Made by a program: the position numbers and the translations under genes. This document shows positions 11,566 to 21,900 of a DNA stretch of 53,583 nt, piece by piece. A model generated the notes under the pieces. It made no database searches. It saw nothing but the letters and a program-made list of their open reading frames with translations, and had not been told where the DNA came from. The number at the start of each line of letters is the position of its first letter. Within the stretch, counting starts at the first letter, position 1. Source of the stretch: Pezizomycotina sp. ARF18 (Eukaryota; Ascomycota); the NCBI GenBank assembly GCA_002224055.1, contig AZLU01000265.1, positions 1 to 53,583 on the forward strand, written 5' to 3'.

Positions 11566-13046
11566 AGCGGGTTGGGTTTAGGTTTTCAAAGCAAGAAGCT
11601 GGTTTCGTGATGAAGAACTGCAAAAGCGCTCGCGCTTAAATCAGAAGAGGAGGCAGATGGACACACAGGAATCGCGTGTGGCCAGAGGAAACGTTCTTAG
11701 GAGGGCGAACGGTACCTTTTCTCCTCGAGAAGAACGAGTATTTGGTAGACCTGGATAGAGAGTTAAGTTGAGAATGATCACGTCTTTGACGGCCCTCTGA
11801 TTGTTTAGATTCTCAACCACGGGATGGGCCGCTGAAGAGATCCATTTGCAAAGGGATACAAATAAACCATATGTTTATTGTTTGAACCGTACAAAAAAAG
11901 AAAAAAAAGAAAGGGAGCCTTCTATTTTATTCTAATTTGCTTTTCGTTTTTCTAAGAGGATGCGTGGAACAAAACAAATGAACTGAAGACAGATGAAATG
12001 AAGGATATTATAGATGAAGAGGAATACGATGGTGATAAAAGTAGAAGAAAATAATAAGTGAAATAAAAAAAATTTAAAAAATAAAAATAAAAAAATGTGG
12101 GCTTGGGAAAAAAAAAAAAAATGTTAAAAAAAAAAAAAAGGTCCCTTAAAAACGTTCAGCCAAATTCTATGTAATTGTGCGATAAGGAAATTGGGGGTTC
12201 CTCGATAAAACAGCAATACAGCCAAGTTCTAAAAAAAAAAAAGGAAAAGAAAGAAAGAAAGAAATATAAAACTTAAAGTGTAGTGAACTCGAGAAACAAA
12301 TTTTTTTAAATACAAATCAAATACACAAAGAGTAAGATATAAAACTGAGAACGAGTCATTGACTATAAATAGCGAGAAGGAGTTTGCCAATAAAAGTCAT
12401 GAATTTTTTCAACCACGGTATAACGTTAATGCCTGGGACTGCAGTTCTTTGTAAGTCTTTTTATTCTACCTATTTGGTGGGCAAAGTGGGGGTGTTCTTT
12501 TTCTCATCCTTTGGTTTCTTGACATATTTATTGTTATTATTGCAGTGTGACACGCAAAATTTCCTTTCTTTTTCCATTCTCTCAGCAAGCAATAAAAAAA
12601 AAAAAAAAAAAATAGAAAGCAGTATATCGACCGCTTGGAGCTTTCAACAAATATCTACACCTACTCGCCTCTGATCACCCTTACCACTCAACTCCCCAAT
12701 TCCACATAGACTCGTAGACATATACATACGGATACATTCCCACTTCTGCTTAGACGGATTAACAGCTGGAAAAAGAGTTGCATATACATATTCTATTCTG
12801 TTCCTTCTTATCCAGCAACAAGTCATTCTATAGCCCCCACAAGCTCAATATATTATTGAACGCTCGCACCGTATACTTGATTCCTCATGGTGGTGAACGC
12901 CTCTCTCCAAGCACCATCGCTGGCCACATTTTTAAAGTTGTGAGCACAGCTAGGTATAATGATGCAACGGATATCCTCATAGCGTACGTATTTTTAACCA
13001 TACTTGCCAGAGATATAGCATATCAGCAGCCTTAGATTCCTTTTTT

Positions 13047-13087
<41 letters not shown>

Positions 13088-13088
<1 letters not shown>

Positions 13089-14705
13089 TGGCCTCTAGAT
13101 ATCCAGAATGCTTAATATTGCAGAGCCTAAACATCTTCATTCTTGTAGGTTGTTGAAGCGCCGTCAGATACGAGGAAGCGCAGCGTTTCTATAGCTGTTT
13201 CGAAGCTATATTTGAGGTTTGTCTCGGCTTCGCGACTAACCCATCTCCACGATGCTGAACAGCTCATCTCTTCGGTGAAGGAGCTTGGCAAGAGGCTTGA
13301 GTCTGCCCAGCCTTGCGAGGTCGTCATTGGAAATATGGTACGGCGTGTTCTAGGAGTCATCAGGACGAAATAGAGGAGGCCAATCCGACAAAGATGGACG
13401 AGCTCGCGTGGGCAGCTAACCGGGAATCCCGACTGGGAGAGATTCAAAGTGACGAAAGCGATGACGACGACGACACACAAACGCCGGTCAACGAGCGAGC
13501 GAACGATGAAGAGAGCTCACGACCGGCGACGGCATCAACTGCGCCTCCGGTCTCGATACTACGGTCGAACGTATCCAGAAGCACATTTCTAAAATTAGGA
13601 TGTCGTCACCGCACAGCAGCATTTCTCGAAGCTCTTCGCTGATGATTGCACCCGACCAACGCTCCCACGACCGCGCACAGCATGTTCTCGCTCCTATCGT
13701 TCCAGGGACCCATTCAGTGCGTCCGCAGCTTCGACGCCTCCGCAGGCTGGCGCTTCTCGACTGGCACCCAGGAAGGCGGTGCGCAGACAGACACGAAGCT
13801 CCTAGGGGAGAACCGTGATCTCAAACCTGAAATAATATCGGGCATCCAAGAGATTTTGGACGAGCTCAGCCAGGTCGACGAGCAAATCGCTCACACAGCG
13901 AGTCTACATACATGCTAATGAGATTATACTAACTTACGGTTCCTCATTTACGGTGCAAAGTTTCTGCTTAAAGCCGCCACAAAAAGGAAGTTTACGGTAG
14001 TGTTGGTAGAATCGTTCCCGAACGATCACGTCAAGGCTCAACAAAACGTAGAGAAAGAGTCTCCACCACAGCCGCAGCCCCACTCGGGAGCTGCTCAGGG
14101 TAAAGGCAAAGGCAAGGCCAGCGCTTCCGGCGCTGCGGATCTAGCTCCTTGACGACGACAGAGCTGAAGCGAACACTTACCCGACTTGGTGTCGAAGTTA
14201 TACTCATTCCGGACTCCGCGGTCTTTGCATTCATGTCGCGCGTCAACAAGGTCATCCTCGGCACCACGCGATTATGGCTAACGGGTCTCTTATAGCTACG
14301 CAGGAGCACACATGATAGCCAAGTGCGCAGCCGAATACTCCACTCCGGTGTGGTGGTGGCGGTATGTATAAGGTGTCTCCTGTTTACCCGTTTGATGTGG
14401 AGAACCTCCTAGATATCGGAGATGCGAGCAAGGTGATTGGCTGGGAGGAAGGCGAAATTGTGGAAAGGCGGACGTAGTTAATCCTATTATGGATTTTGTG
14501 CCCGAGGGATTAGTGGATCTCTTCATCACGAATGTGTAAGTTGGCGAAACTTTTCCTTCTCCCCTTTTGCTTGCCTGGAGTCCACTTATTAGAACCTTTT
14601 TTTTTTTTTTGCTAACCTGAGCTTTGTCACAGGGGAGGTCATCCGCCGAAATATCTGTACAAGATAGTGGAGGAAAACTATCATTTGCAAGATATAACAC
14701 TATAG
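13088..14705 (+). CDS. GCD7: Translation initiation factor eIF2B subunit beta, frameshifted
   Basis: Regulatory subunit of the eIF2B guanine-nucleotide exchange complex, which recycles eIF2 in the cytosol. Blocks visible in order: LLKRRQIRGS, SSVKELGKRLESAQPCE, IGNMVRRVLGVIR, an acidic DESDDDDD linker, KPEIISGIQEILDELSQVDEQI, IHANEIILTYGSSFTVQ, the C-terminal Rossmann-like core with ITVILIPDSAVFAFMSRVNKV-type sequence split over two frames, LANGSL, MYKVSPVYPFDVENLLDIGD, and the end YLYKIVEENYHLQDITL with TAG at 14703-14705. One intron is clear (14536-14632, GTAAGT...CACAG, joining NV to GGHPPK). Two in-frame ATGs near the start (13088 and 13108) are possible; homologues usually have some residues before the LLKRRQ block, so a further 5' exon may exist. 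Frame changes are frequent between 13180 and 14330. Confidence 0.9.
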
Positions 14706-15619
14706 CATCCTTATTATCTCTGAGAGCCAGCGCATTTAATAGATATCAATGGCCTTAGTAAAGACCTCGCATGAGACGAGCAAAGACTTTGGTGTGCTCT
14801 TTCGTGATAAACAGCCGTGATAAGCCTATTATAATGAATACTGTAGAAATAGTTTCTGAAATGTTTAACCTGACTAGGGCGGTGTCGGCCCGGAAAAACA
14901 ATTCTCCAGGGTCGGGCGCTTTGCTTTTCATGATTGGTGGGAAGGAAGCTTCGTTGTTCGCTAAAAGTTGACTTTTCCTTGCTGCAAGGTTCCAGACCCG
15001 GTGCTTGGAGTAAAATATACGTAATTGGATCTTTTCGTTTGTTTCACGCCGCCGGAAACAGCTTCCATCGATAGTGCTAAGAGCGGTACTTTGTGCCATT
15101 GTATTCTTTTAAACAGCCCCTAAGCGTCATTCAAGTAGTAATGGAACAGTATGTAATATACCACTTTTTGAGGTATTGATGAGGTCATTTCTTTTCTTTT
15201 TGTTTTTCTTCTCCCTTGAGGAGCATCGTCTCAATTTTCACTTGGGAAGTGAAGTTGGCTGCCATCGCCGCAGATAATGAGGTATATATTACATACAGTT
15301 TAGATATATTCCGTTTTTTTTTATTGTGATTAAGCAGAAACCTTTTTTCTTGACAGGTAGATGAATTGATTCACACCCAAATAAAACAAATTAAGAATAC
15401 TTAGTAGTAAAAACCAAAATAAATAATAAATAATAATTATTTGATATAAATTGCCCCAAGGTTCCCCCCTCATCCACTTTTTCACTCCTGTCTATCAAAT
15501 CAAGAACATCAATCACATAATCACATATTAAGTTCGAAAAGAAAGCATCCTACGAGATACAAATATACATACATCTTACACTCCAAAGCACAAAGAAAAT
15601 AAAACTTCACACACAACAA
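14706..15619. other. Intergenic region
   Basis: No recognised gene. A 114-codon minus-strand open frame at 14755-15099 has an ordinary composition, but I cannot tie it to a family and it is overlapped by a plus-strand frame of similar quality. The last 200 bases are AT- and CA-rich and should be the promoter/5' UTR of the next gene. Confidence 0.45.
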
Positions 15620-16482
15620 ATGTCTATCCAGTACCTTCCAGCTGTTAAGCCTTCGGCCATTGCCCGTGAGTATTCTCTACAGTAGCTTTATTTGAAGCTG
15701 CATGATCACCATTGCTTCAAGCCCTTCTTGCTCGAAGGACCTTTCAAAGCTATATACCCACGCCAAATGACGTCATAGAGGTAAAAAAAAAAGAACCACT
15801 AACAAATTTTGCTCAATTGCAGTCGGCACCGTTTTCACGCAGGCTGTTCACATGGCCGTTCTTGCTCCGGTCTTCGGCGATGCGTACGAGCGCTCCAAAC
15901 GTTCGTCGTCTTCATCGCAGTTCCTCCATTCTCGCGAGGCGACCAAATCGGCTGTCATCTTCGGCAGCACGCTCGTAGGCGCCGGTATTCAGACGTATGC
16001 TCGTAAGTACCGCATTCAAGCTCCCTAGGATTTCTTTGCCTTTTATACTGTTTCCTTCCGTGCTATATCCACCACCAAAAAAAAATTTTTTTTTTGTTTT
16101 TTCGCCCAGTCGTATATGTTTGGTTGCTAATGTTTATCTCAAATTCTTTGACATTTGATACGACCAGTCGCTGCTATCCTCAATGCGACTGGAACTCTGT
16201 CCTATAAAGGTGCTGCCTACACGGGAGGGTTGGTCTGGGCCTGCCACAGCGTCGGCGGTATTCTCGGCGGGCTGCTCGGATTCAACCCCGAGGCGGAAAC
16301 TAAGCCCAAGGACGTTGGCGAGGTTGCCGCCGGCGCAGTTGCCGGATTGATGGATACTATTGGGTTAGGTATTGCCCCATTGCCTTTAATATTTAAATGA
16401 CTTTAAAAATTACTAACGTCGGATGTTTTGCTCTTTAGGTATTTTCCTTACCTGGTGGGGTACGAGAACTCTGGACTTTTAG
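15620..16482 (+). CDS. Small conserved membrane protein, DUF1761-like, intact
   Basis: Four exons join without any frame error: 15620-15665, 15823-16002, 16168-16368 and 16439-16482, giving 156 residues. Introns start GTGAGT, GTAAGT and GTATTG and end CAG, CAG and TAG; the last has a perfect TACTAAC branch site about 25 bases before the acceptor. The product starts MSIQYLPAVKPSAIALGT and has three or four hydrophobic segments: about residues 13-31 (around FTQAVHMAVLAPVFGD), 55-78 (AVIFGSTLVGAGIQTYAL), 85-110 (KGAAYTGGLVWACHSVGG) and 130-150 (GLMDTIGLGIFLTWWGTR). The general layout resembles DUF1761 proteins, small integral membrane proteins of unknown function; I cannot prove that assignment from sequence alone. 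It is the only clearly unbroken multi-exon gene in the window. Confidence 0.85.
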
Positions 16483-16896
16483 AGTCTAAAGAGTAAAGAA
16501 TTAAAGAATAAAGAATTAAGAATATTGTTATGATGGAGAAGATCCAAGGTCGTATCAATTACATTTGCGCTCTTCATTTCTCCACTCCTGTAAACTTAAT
16601 AACGTAGCATTTGGCTTTGCTGTTTTCCTTTTCCGGTTGCGTTTAACTTCTGAACGTAACTATATTGTACACGAGAAAGATGTTCCAATAAAAAGGATTA
16701 TTAAATGCTTCGTTTTGATCTGAAGTGGTAACTAGGGAGCTCGTTTTTTGGTGTATATAATGCCGCAGAGGCTATTTGATCAGCGACCATTTTAATATGT
16801 ACAGATTATTAGTCAAAGAGCAATGCTTGCACATGAAAAGATTGGGAGAGAAGACGTGGTGCGAGGAATTATATATGCACGGCTGTCTGTTACTCT
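16483..16896. other. Convergent intergenic region
   Basis: The 3' ends of the small membrane protein gene (+) and COQ2 (-) face each other across about 410 bases. Short repeats of AAAGAATTA lie just after the stop at 16494-16520, and an AATAAAAAGG word at 16687 could serve as a poly(A) signal. No gene seen. Confidence 0.5.
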
Positions 16897-18142
16897 TCAG
16901 CTAGTCTCAACCGATTCTATTTCCTTTTTGGGGCCGTTTATGAAGCGTGATATGTACTCTGCCGTCAAACCGCCTCCCACCATGACGGCGCCGACCATCC
17001 AGCTGTTCCACCTGAACCACTCCAGCATTCCTTTTCATTCCTCAGGTTCGCCCTCCATATCATCCAACCGTTAGCCGCTCCAGCACCGAGGCAGCTCCAA
17101 ATATAGTACATCGGACAACCCCAGCAGCGTAACCGGCGCCGGCTAGGAGGCCCATCTGCAGCAGACCTAGTCCGGCCATGATAGGTTTGGTAATCTCCGG
17201 GTGGCGCACGACTATGCCCTTCACCCCGGCTTTGACGTCATCGCGCAGGTCCTGGTGAGCGTAAATGATATCGTACAGCACTGTCCACGCCACGTTGGAA
17301 AGGTAGAGGCAGGCGGCGGCGACCGCAGCGTCAGGAATAGCCGGGTCAAAGTACGATATGCCGATGGCGGGAAACCCAGGATTGCGCCCAGCTGAAGGCG
17401 GTCCCCAGCACGACCTGCGGGTAGTGCGTCACCCGCTTGGCTAGAGGGTACAGGCAGACCAGCGCGAGCGACGGCACCCCCCAGGCAATTGCTTCGATGG
17501 GGAATTGTACGAGGACGGTAAAGCCCAGCAAGCATTGCGCGGTCGCAAATACGGCGGCGGCGCGCGGGTAATAGCTCCTCTAGCTATCGGTCTGAATCTG
17601 GTCCTCGACACGTGCGGATCGAAGTTCCTGTCGAAAAAGTCGTTGATGGTGCAGCCAGCGCTGCGCATTATGAATGCTCCCGATACGAATAAAGCCGTTG
17701 TGTAGAGGACGGCGGAAGGTCCAGGAACCACCGGGAGCATCGTCGAGGCGAGCAATGTCGACCAGAGGCAAGGGTAGAAAAGGTAAAGCCCACCTGTGGG
17801 CTTGTCGAGGCGGATGAGCTCGGCGTAGGGAACCGCTCGGGCCGGAAGCTTGGACAGGACTCCTTTCGTGGGCGGAGTGTATACCGCGTCGGCGTAGTCG
17901 TTTCTACCATTTTCTAAAGAGGTTGACGGTGTGGGGCTGCTGATGGAAGCCGTGGAGGAGGTCCTTAGCCATCCTTGGCTGCTCTGGATAGGCTGGAGGA
18001 CCCTAGAGCTCTGGAAGTGCTCGGTGGTACGGCAATTTGCTTTTGTTAAAATTGACAGAGGTGTCGTGCGCTTGTTGAATTGGAGAACTCTAAGGTTGGC
18101 TGCTGCTGCCGCGAGGCGATTCCGCGATGCTACGATTAACAT
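16897..18142 (-). CDS. COQ2: 4-hydroxybenzoate polyprenyltransferase, mitochondrial, frameshifted
   Basis: Integral inner-mitochondrial-membrane UbiA-type enzyme that attaches the polyprenyl tail to 4-hydroxybenzoate in ubiquinone synthesis. The ATG at 18142 gives an Arg/Ala/Ser-rich presequence (MLIVASRNRLAAAA). The mature part shows PYAELIRLDKPTGG, YPCLWSTLLAS, the first Mg-prenyl-diphosphate motif NDFFDRNFDPHVSRT followed by RPIARGAIT, membrane segments including FTVLVQFPIEAIAWG and SLALVCLYPLAKR, then SNVAWTVLYDIIYAHQD and the second aspartate motif DLRDDVKAGVKG, GLLAGAGYAAG, and a C-terminal EYISRFINGPKKEIES ending at TGA 16897-16899. Length is about 410 residues with no introns seen, matching the family. 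At least three single-base frame changes occur, near 17550, 17390 and 17060, between otherwise perfectly ordered motifs. It is divergently transcribed from the JmjC gene. Confidence 0.94.
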
Positions 18143-18917
18143 TCTGCATGAAAATAAAAAACCCCTCCCCCGCGAAGTGGGACAGGATTATCAAACTTCT
18201 TTCTCCGGAGTATCGGTGAGCTGCAACTCTCAATGGTTAGGAAGTATCTTGTCAGTCCATCTTTTATGATTCGGTGTTCCATATCTGAAGCTTGAGCAGG
18301 GGAGGGGGAAAAGGTACTTCACATGTGTTTAGGAAGATTGAGTTTTTGCCTACCTTTGATTCTTTCATTTCGGTTTTCTTTTTTTTTTTTTTTTTATATG
18401 TAAAACTCGCTTGCCAGTAAAACTTACTAATTTGGGTAGCAACCAAAAATTTACTATTATTATATACTTTCTATCGGAACTTGGGAGAGTTGTATATCTA
18501 TTTTTTTTTTATTATTTCTTTTTTTAAATGATCATTTTTTATATATATTTTTTTATATATTTCTTTTCCTTATTGTTGTTCCCTTCAACATCCACCTTGT
18601 TCTTTCCGCTTCTTTCTTTCTCTCCCCTTCTTTTTTTCTAATCTTTCGTTTCGCTTCTTGTCGACTCTTTCCTTCTTTATTTCCTTCTGTATTTTCTCTA
18701 ATGATCTAAATCACACACTCCCCTCATAATCGCCAGTCGTTGTCGGTGTCGCCATCGTTCTTGCGCCTCACTTTGTCACAACCATTTCTGTTCTGTCGCC
18801 GCCGTTATTCACTTCACTATCACCGCCAGCGTCACGGACCCTGAGATACTGCACCTTCGTTTAAACACCCTCTCCTTCGTCGCTTGCGATTGGTTGGGAC
18901 ATTAACGCGTAGTCAAC
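18143..18917. promoter_or_regulatory. Bidirectional promoter region with pyrimidine-rich tract
   Basis: The starts of COQ2 (-) and the JmjC gene (+) are separated by about 775 bases, so both core promoters must lie here. A long C/T-rich stretch at about 18599-18705 on the plus strand precedes the JmjC start, a common feature of filamentous fungal promoters. TATATA-rich sequence lies at 18535-18565 and a T tract at 18379-18395. No specific factor site is claimed. Confidence 0.5.
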
Positions 18918-21900
18918 ATGAGGGTTAATGCGGGCCGTCCGGACGCGGCGCCTTTCGAGCCTATCAGTCCCGCCGTTAATATCCCAAACCTCCTAGCGAC
19001 CGTCCCGAATTTCAAACCTGTACAGCGAATAGACGCCCGCCAGATAACTCAATCTAATCTTCACTCTCTCACATCCCTTATCAAAGAGCATGTTATCAAG
19101 AAAGGTCTCCCCCTGGTTCTCGAGAATTGGCATCTTCGCAACGACTGGCCCAAGTGGCATTTCAATCCTGAGTGGCTTAAAGAAAACCACGGCGCGGACC
19201 GTTAGTTTTTATTCCATTTCAACCCCTTGTCGTCACTCCCATCCTCCTTTGTTCTAGCCCGTTCGTGTACTCCCTTTTTCGCTATGATTCTAGTTCACGG
19301 TGGAATTTCTTATCGTTTGTACTGTTTATTTGAGGCTATTAGTGCTGACTGTCTGTGTTTCAAGACATTGCTGTGCGCGATATACCCAACAAGTCGGACA
19401 TTCTCATGTCGCTCGGTCATTACCTCAACAACCTAGGCAAACTGGCATCAAAGTTTTCTCCGAGTAATTACGAGACGGGCAAGCAACAACGCCTCTACGG
19501 GAAGGATCTGGATTGTCCCGAAGTCTGGCGCAACTCCCTCGCAAATATTCTTCCAGTATCCACGACGTATCTGAATCCTAAAGCCGACCTGATGTCATCG
19601 CTACCACCCGATGCGAGGGCTGAAAATATGATGTGCTACATTGGCCATGAAGGCACGTACACTCCGGCGCACAAGGAAATGTGCGCTAGTTTAGGGCAGA
19701 ATATCATGGTCTATACTTCTCAGAATGGTGCAAATACTGAAGCAGGCAGTAGTATATGGTTTATGACATGCATGGCGGACAGGGCTCATGTGGCAGAATA
19801 CTGGACGGGACAGCTGGGGCACGATATCGAGGTCGAAGCGCACTTTGCCAGCCTTGAAAGCCTCAAGGAAGCTCCGTTTACGGTTTATATTGTCGAACAG
19901 AGACTTGGCGATTATATACTAGTGCCCCTTTAGCACCGCACCAGGTCTGGAATCGTGGCACCTGCACGATGAAAGCAGCTTGGAACAGAACAACCGTTGA
20001 GACATTGGAATTGGCGCTGCACGAAGCGCTCCGAAGGCGCGCCTGGTGTGCAGGGATGAGCAGTACAAAAACAGAAACATCATATACGACACGCTGAAGC
20101 GGTGGACTAAGATCATACAGAATGGGACCGAGAATGATTGGAAAAGTGCGCCGCCGACAATCAAAGAGGATTATCGGAAGCTCTTTGAACTTTTCAATCT
20201 TGTTCTTCTCGACGAATGTTTCTCTCCCTCTTACCAGCCGAAAAACATGTCGAACTTGTACCAAACGATTACAATATCACATGTTCATTCTGCCGCGGAA
20301 ATATATTCAACCGTTTCTTATCTTGCAAGCGCTGCGCAGCTCACAGTGATGATGGCGAGCCGTATGACGTTTGCATGGACTGCTATGCCCGCGGTCGCAG
20401 TTGCTACTGTGTTAGTGGTCTTTCTTGGATGGAGCAGTATCGTTGGCCTGAACTCCTCAAAGCACATGCCGATTTCCGCTCCGTGATTCTTGGGCTGGAG
20501 ATCCGGACATCATTTTCGACCCGCCAAAGTCGTTTCAGGATGCGCTTCCTCTCTTCTATCGGAAACTTTAGCACGGGTCTGCCAGGAAGCGCTAAAATCG
20601 CGGCCTTATGTAGATCCAAATGTGGCAGAGGAACCAGATGACCCAGAGGAATTTGAAAAGAAGAAATCAAAGGGGAAATTCTAGTATGCCATGTGTGCTG
20701 CCACAGGCATCCGCAGTGGAAGACGGCTTTATGCCATAACAAGTCGTGTGCAAGGGCATACTGCTTCGGCACTTATGGAGGGCGTTCGACATGGACCCCT
20801 TTATCGATGTTCTTTCGAAATTTTGAATGGGTTTGTCCACTATGCCTAAAATATGCTCCTGCGGGGCATGCAGGAAGAAAGGCAAGACCAAACCGTATAA
20901 ACCTCGGGAACCATACTTGGCAGCGTTACAAAGCACGTGTCTGACCCCAGGAGTGTGGAAAGTCTCGTTGATTTTGGTAAAGGCAACACTGTTTGGCGAG
21001 CTGAGGAGACTGGCGGCAAGCGGAAGCGTTCGGACGACGGGGACGGTGAACCTTCAAACGACCCCGAAGATAGCGCTTTGAAGAATTGGGATTCGGCTGT
21101 CGCTGGACCCGAGGTAGATGGGAGAATCCTGCAGTGGAACGGAGCGACGGTGCTGTTCTGGCGAACCCACAACCGGAGGAAGCTCAGGAGACAAAGATTC
21201 TACCTCTTTTGATGACGAGACCGGAATGTAGCTATCGCTGATGAAATTAATATGTTCAAAGCGGATAGTTCTGCGGCCGGATTAGAAGTGGTTCAAATTC
21301 CAATAGATCCTGCACTTTCCGGCGATGCGCCGAGTGTGAACACGCAAGCAGTCGGCTTGAGTGAGAGCTACGCGCGCTTATTCGAAAACCCGACAACGGC
21401 GTTTGCTCCAAGCAATATGAGCCATTCGTACTTATATCCGACGATCATTCAGCTGCATTCACTTCTAAAACCAATGGGGTTCATGACAACTTCCACGAAT
21501 CGGATATGGATGAAGATGTTCAGGATTCTGAGAATCCGGCGAACGATAAGGGTTAGTCAAGCTCTTCCTCTCATTCTTGTTTCGCTTTTCCTTGTTCCTT
21601 TCAGTATCCTGGCTTCAGCGAGGCCTCCTAAGCATTGAAGACCTGTAGAGAAAATCATCATGTTTTCAGGTTCACAGACATGTATACCGCCTTGAAATGT
21701 ATTGGTTTGTTATCGTGTAACTTTCTATTGATATCTTTTGTACTTTCTATGTCCATATGATTGTTTCATGTGTCTGTCTGTGTTATAGCATTTTAAGGAC
21801 ATTTCGCCTGTTCAATCAAAGGTATTGACTTGTTTAACCCACATGTACGTAGTAGATTCCCCGCACCTAAATTACAACGGTAATGAAGAGAGCATGCGTA

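Larger units (their letters stand above)
10409..13087. other. Gene-poor region with homopolymers
   Basis: About 2.7 kb without a recognisable gene. Contains a (TTTC)n run at 10481-10507, a T tract of 28 at 11356-11383, an A16-G14 compound tract at 11536-11565, several A-rich stretches at 11890-12320 and an A tract near 12594-12612. It lies upstream of both the minus-strand coiled-coil gene and GCD7, so both promoters or missed 5' exons may be here. Confidence 0.5.

Noticed and set aside
14755-15099. A 114-codon minus-strand frame between GCD7 and the small membrane protein gene
   Set aside because: No recognised motif and a competing plus-strand frame of similar quality; treated as intergenic.
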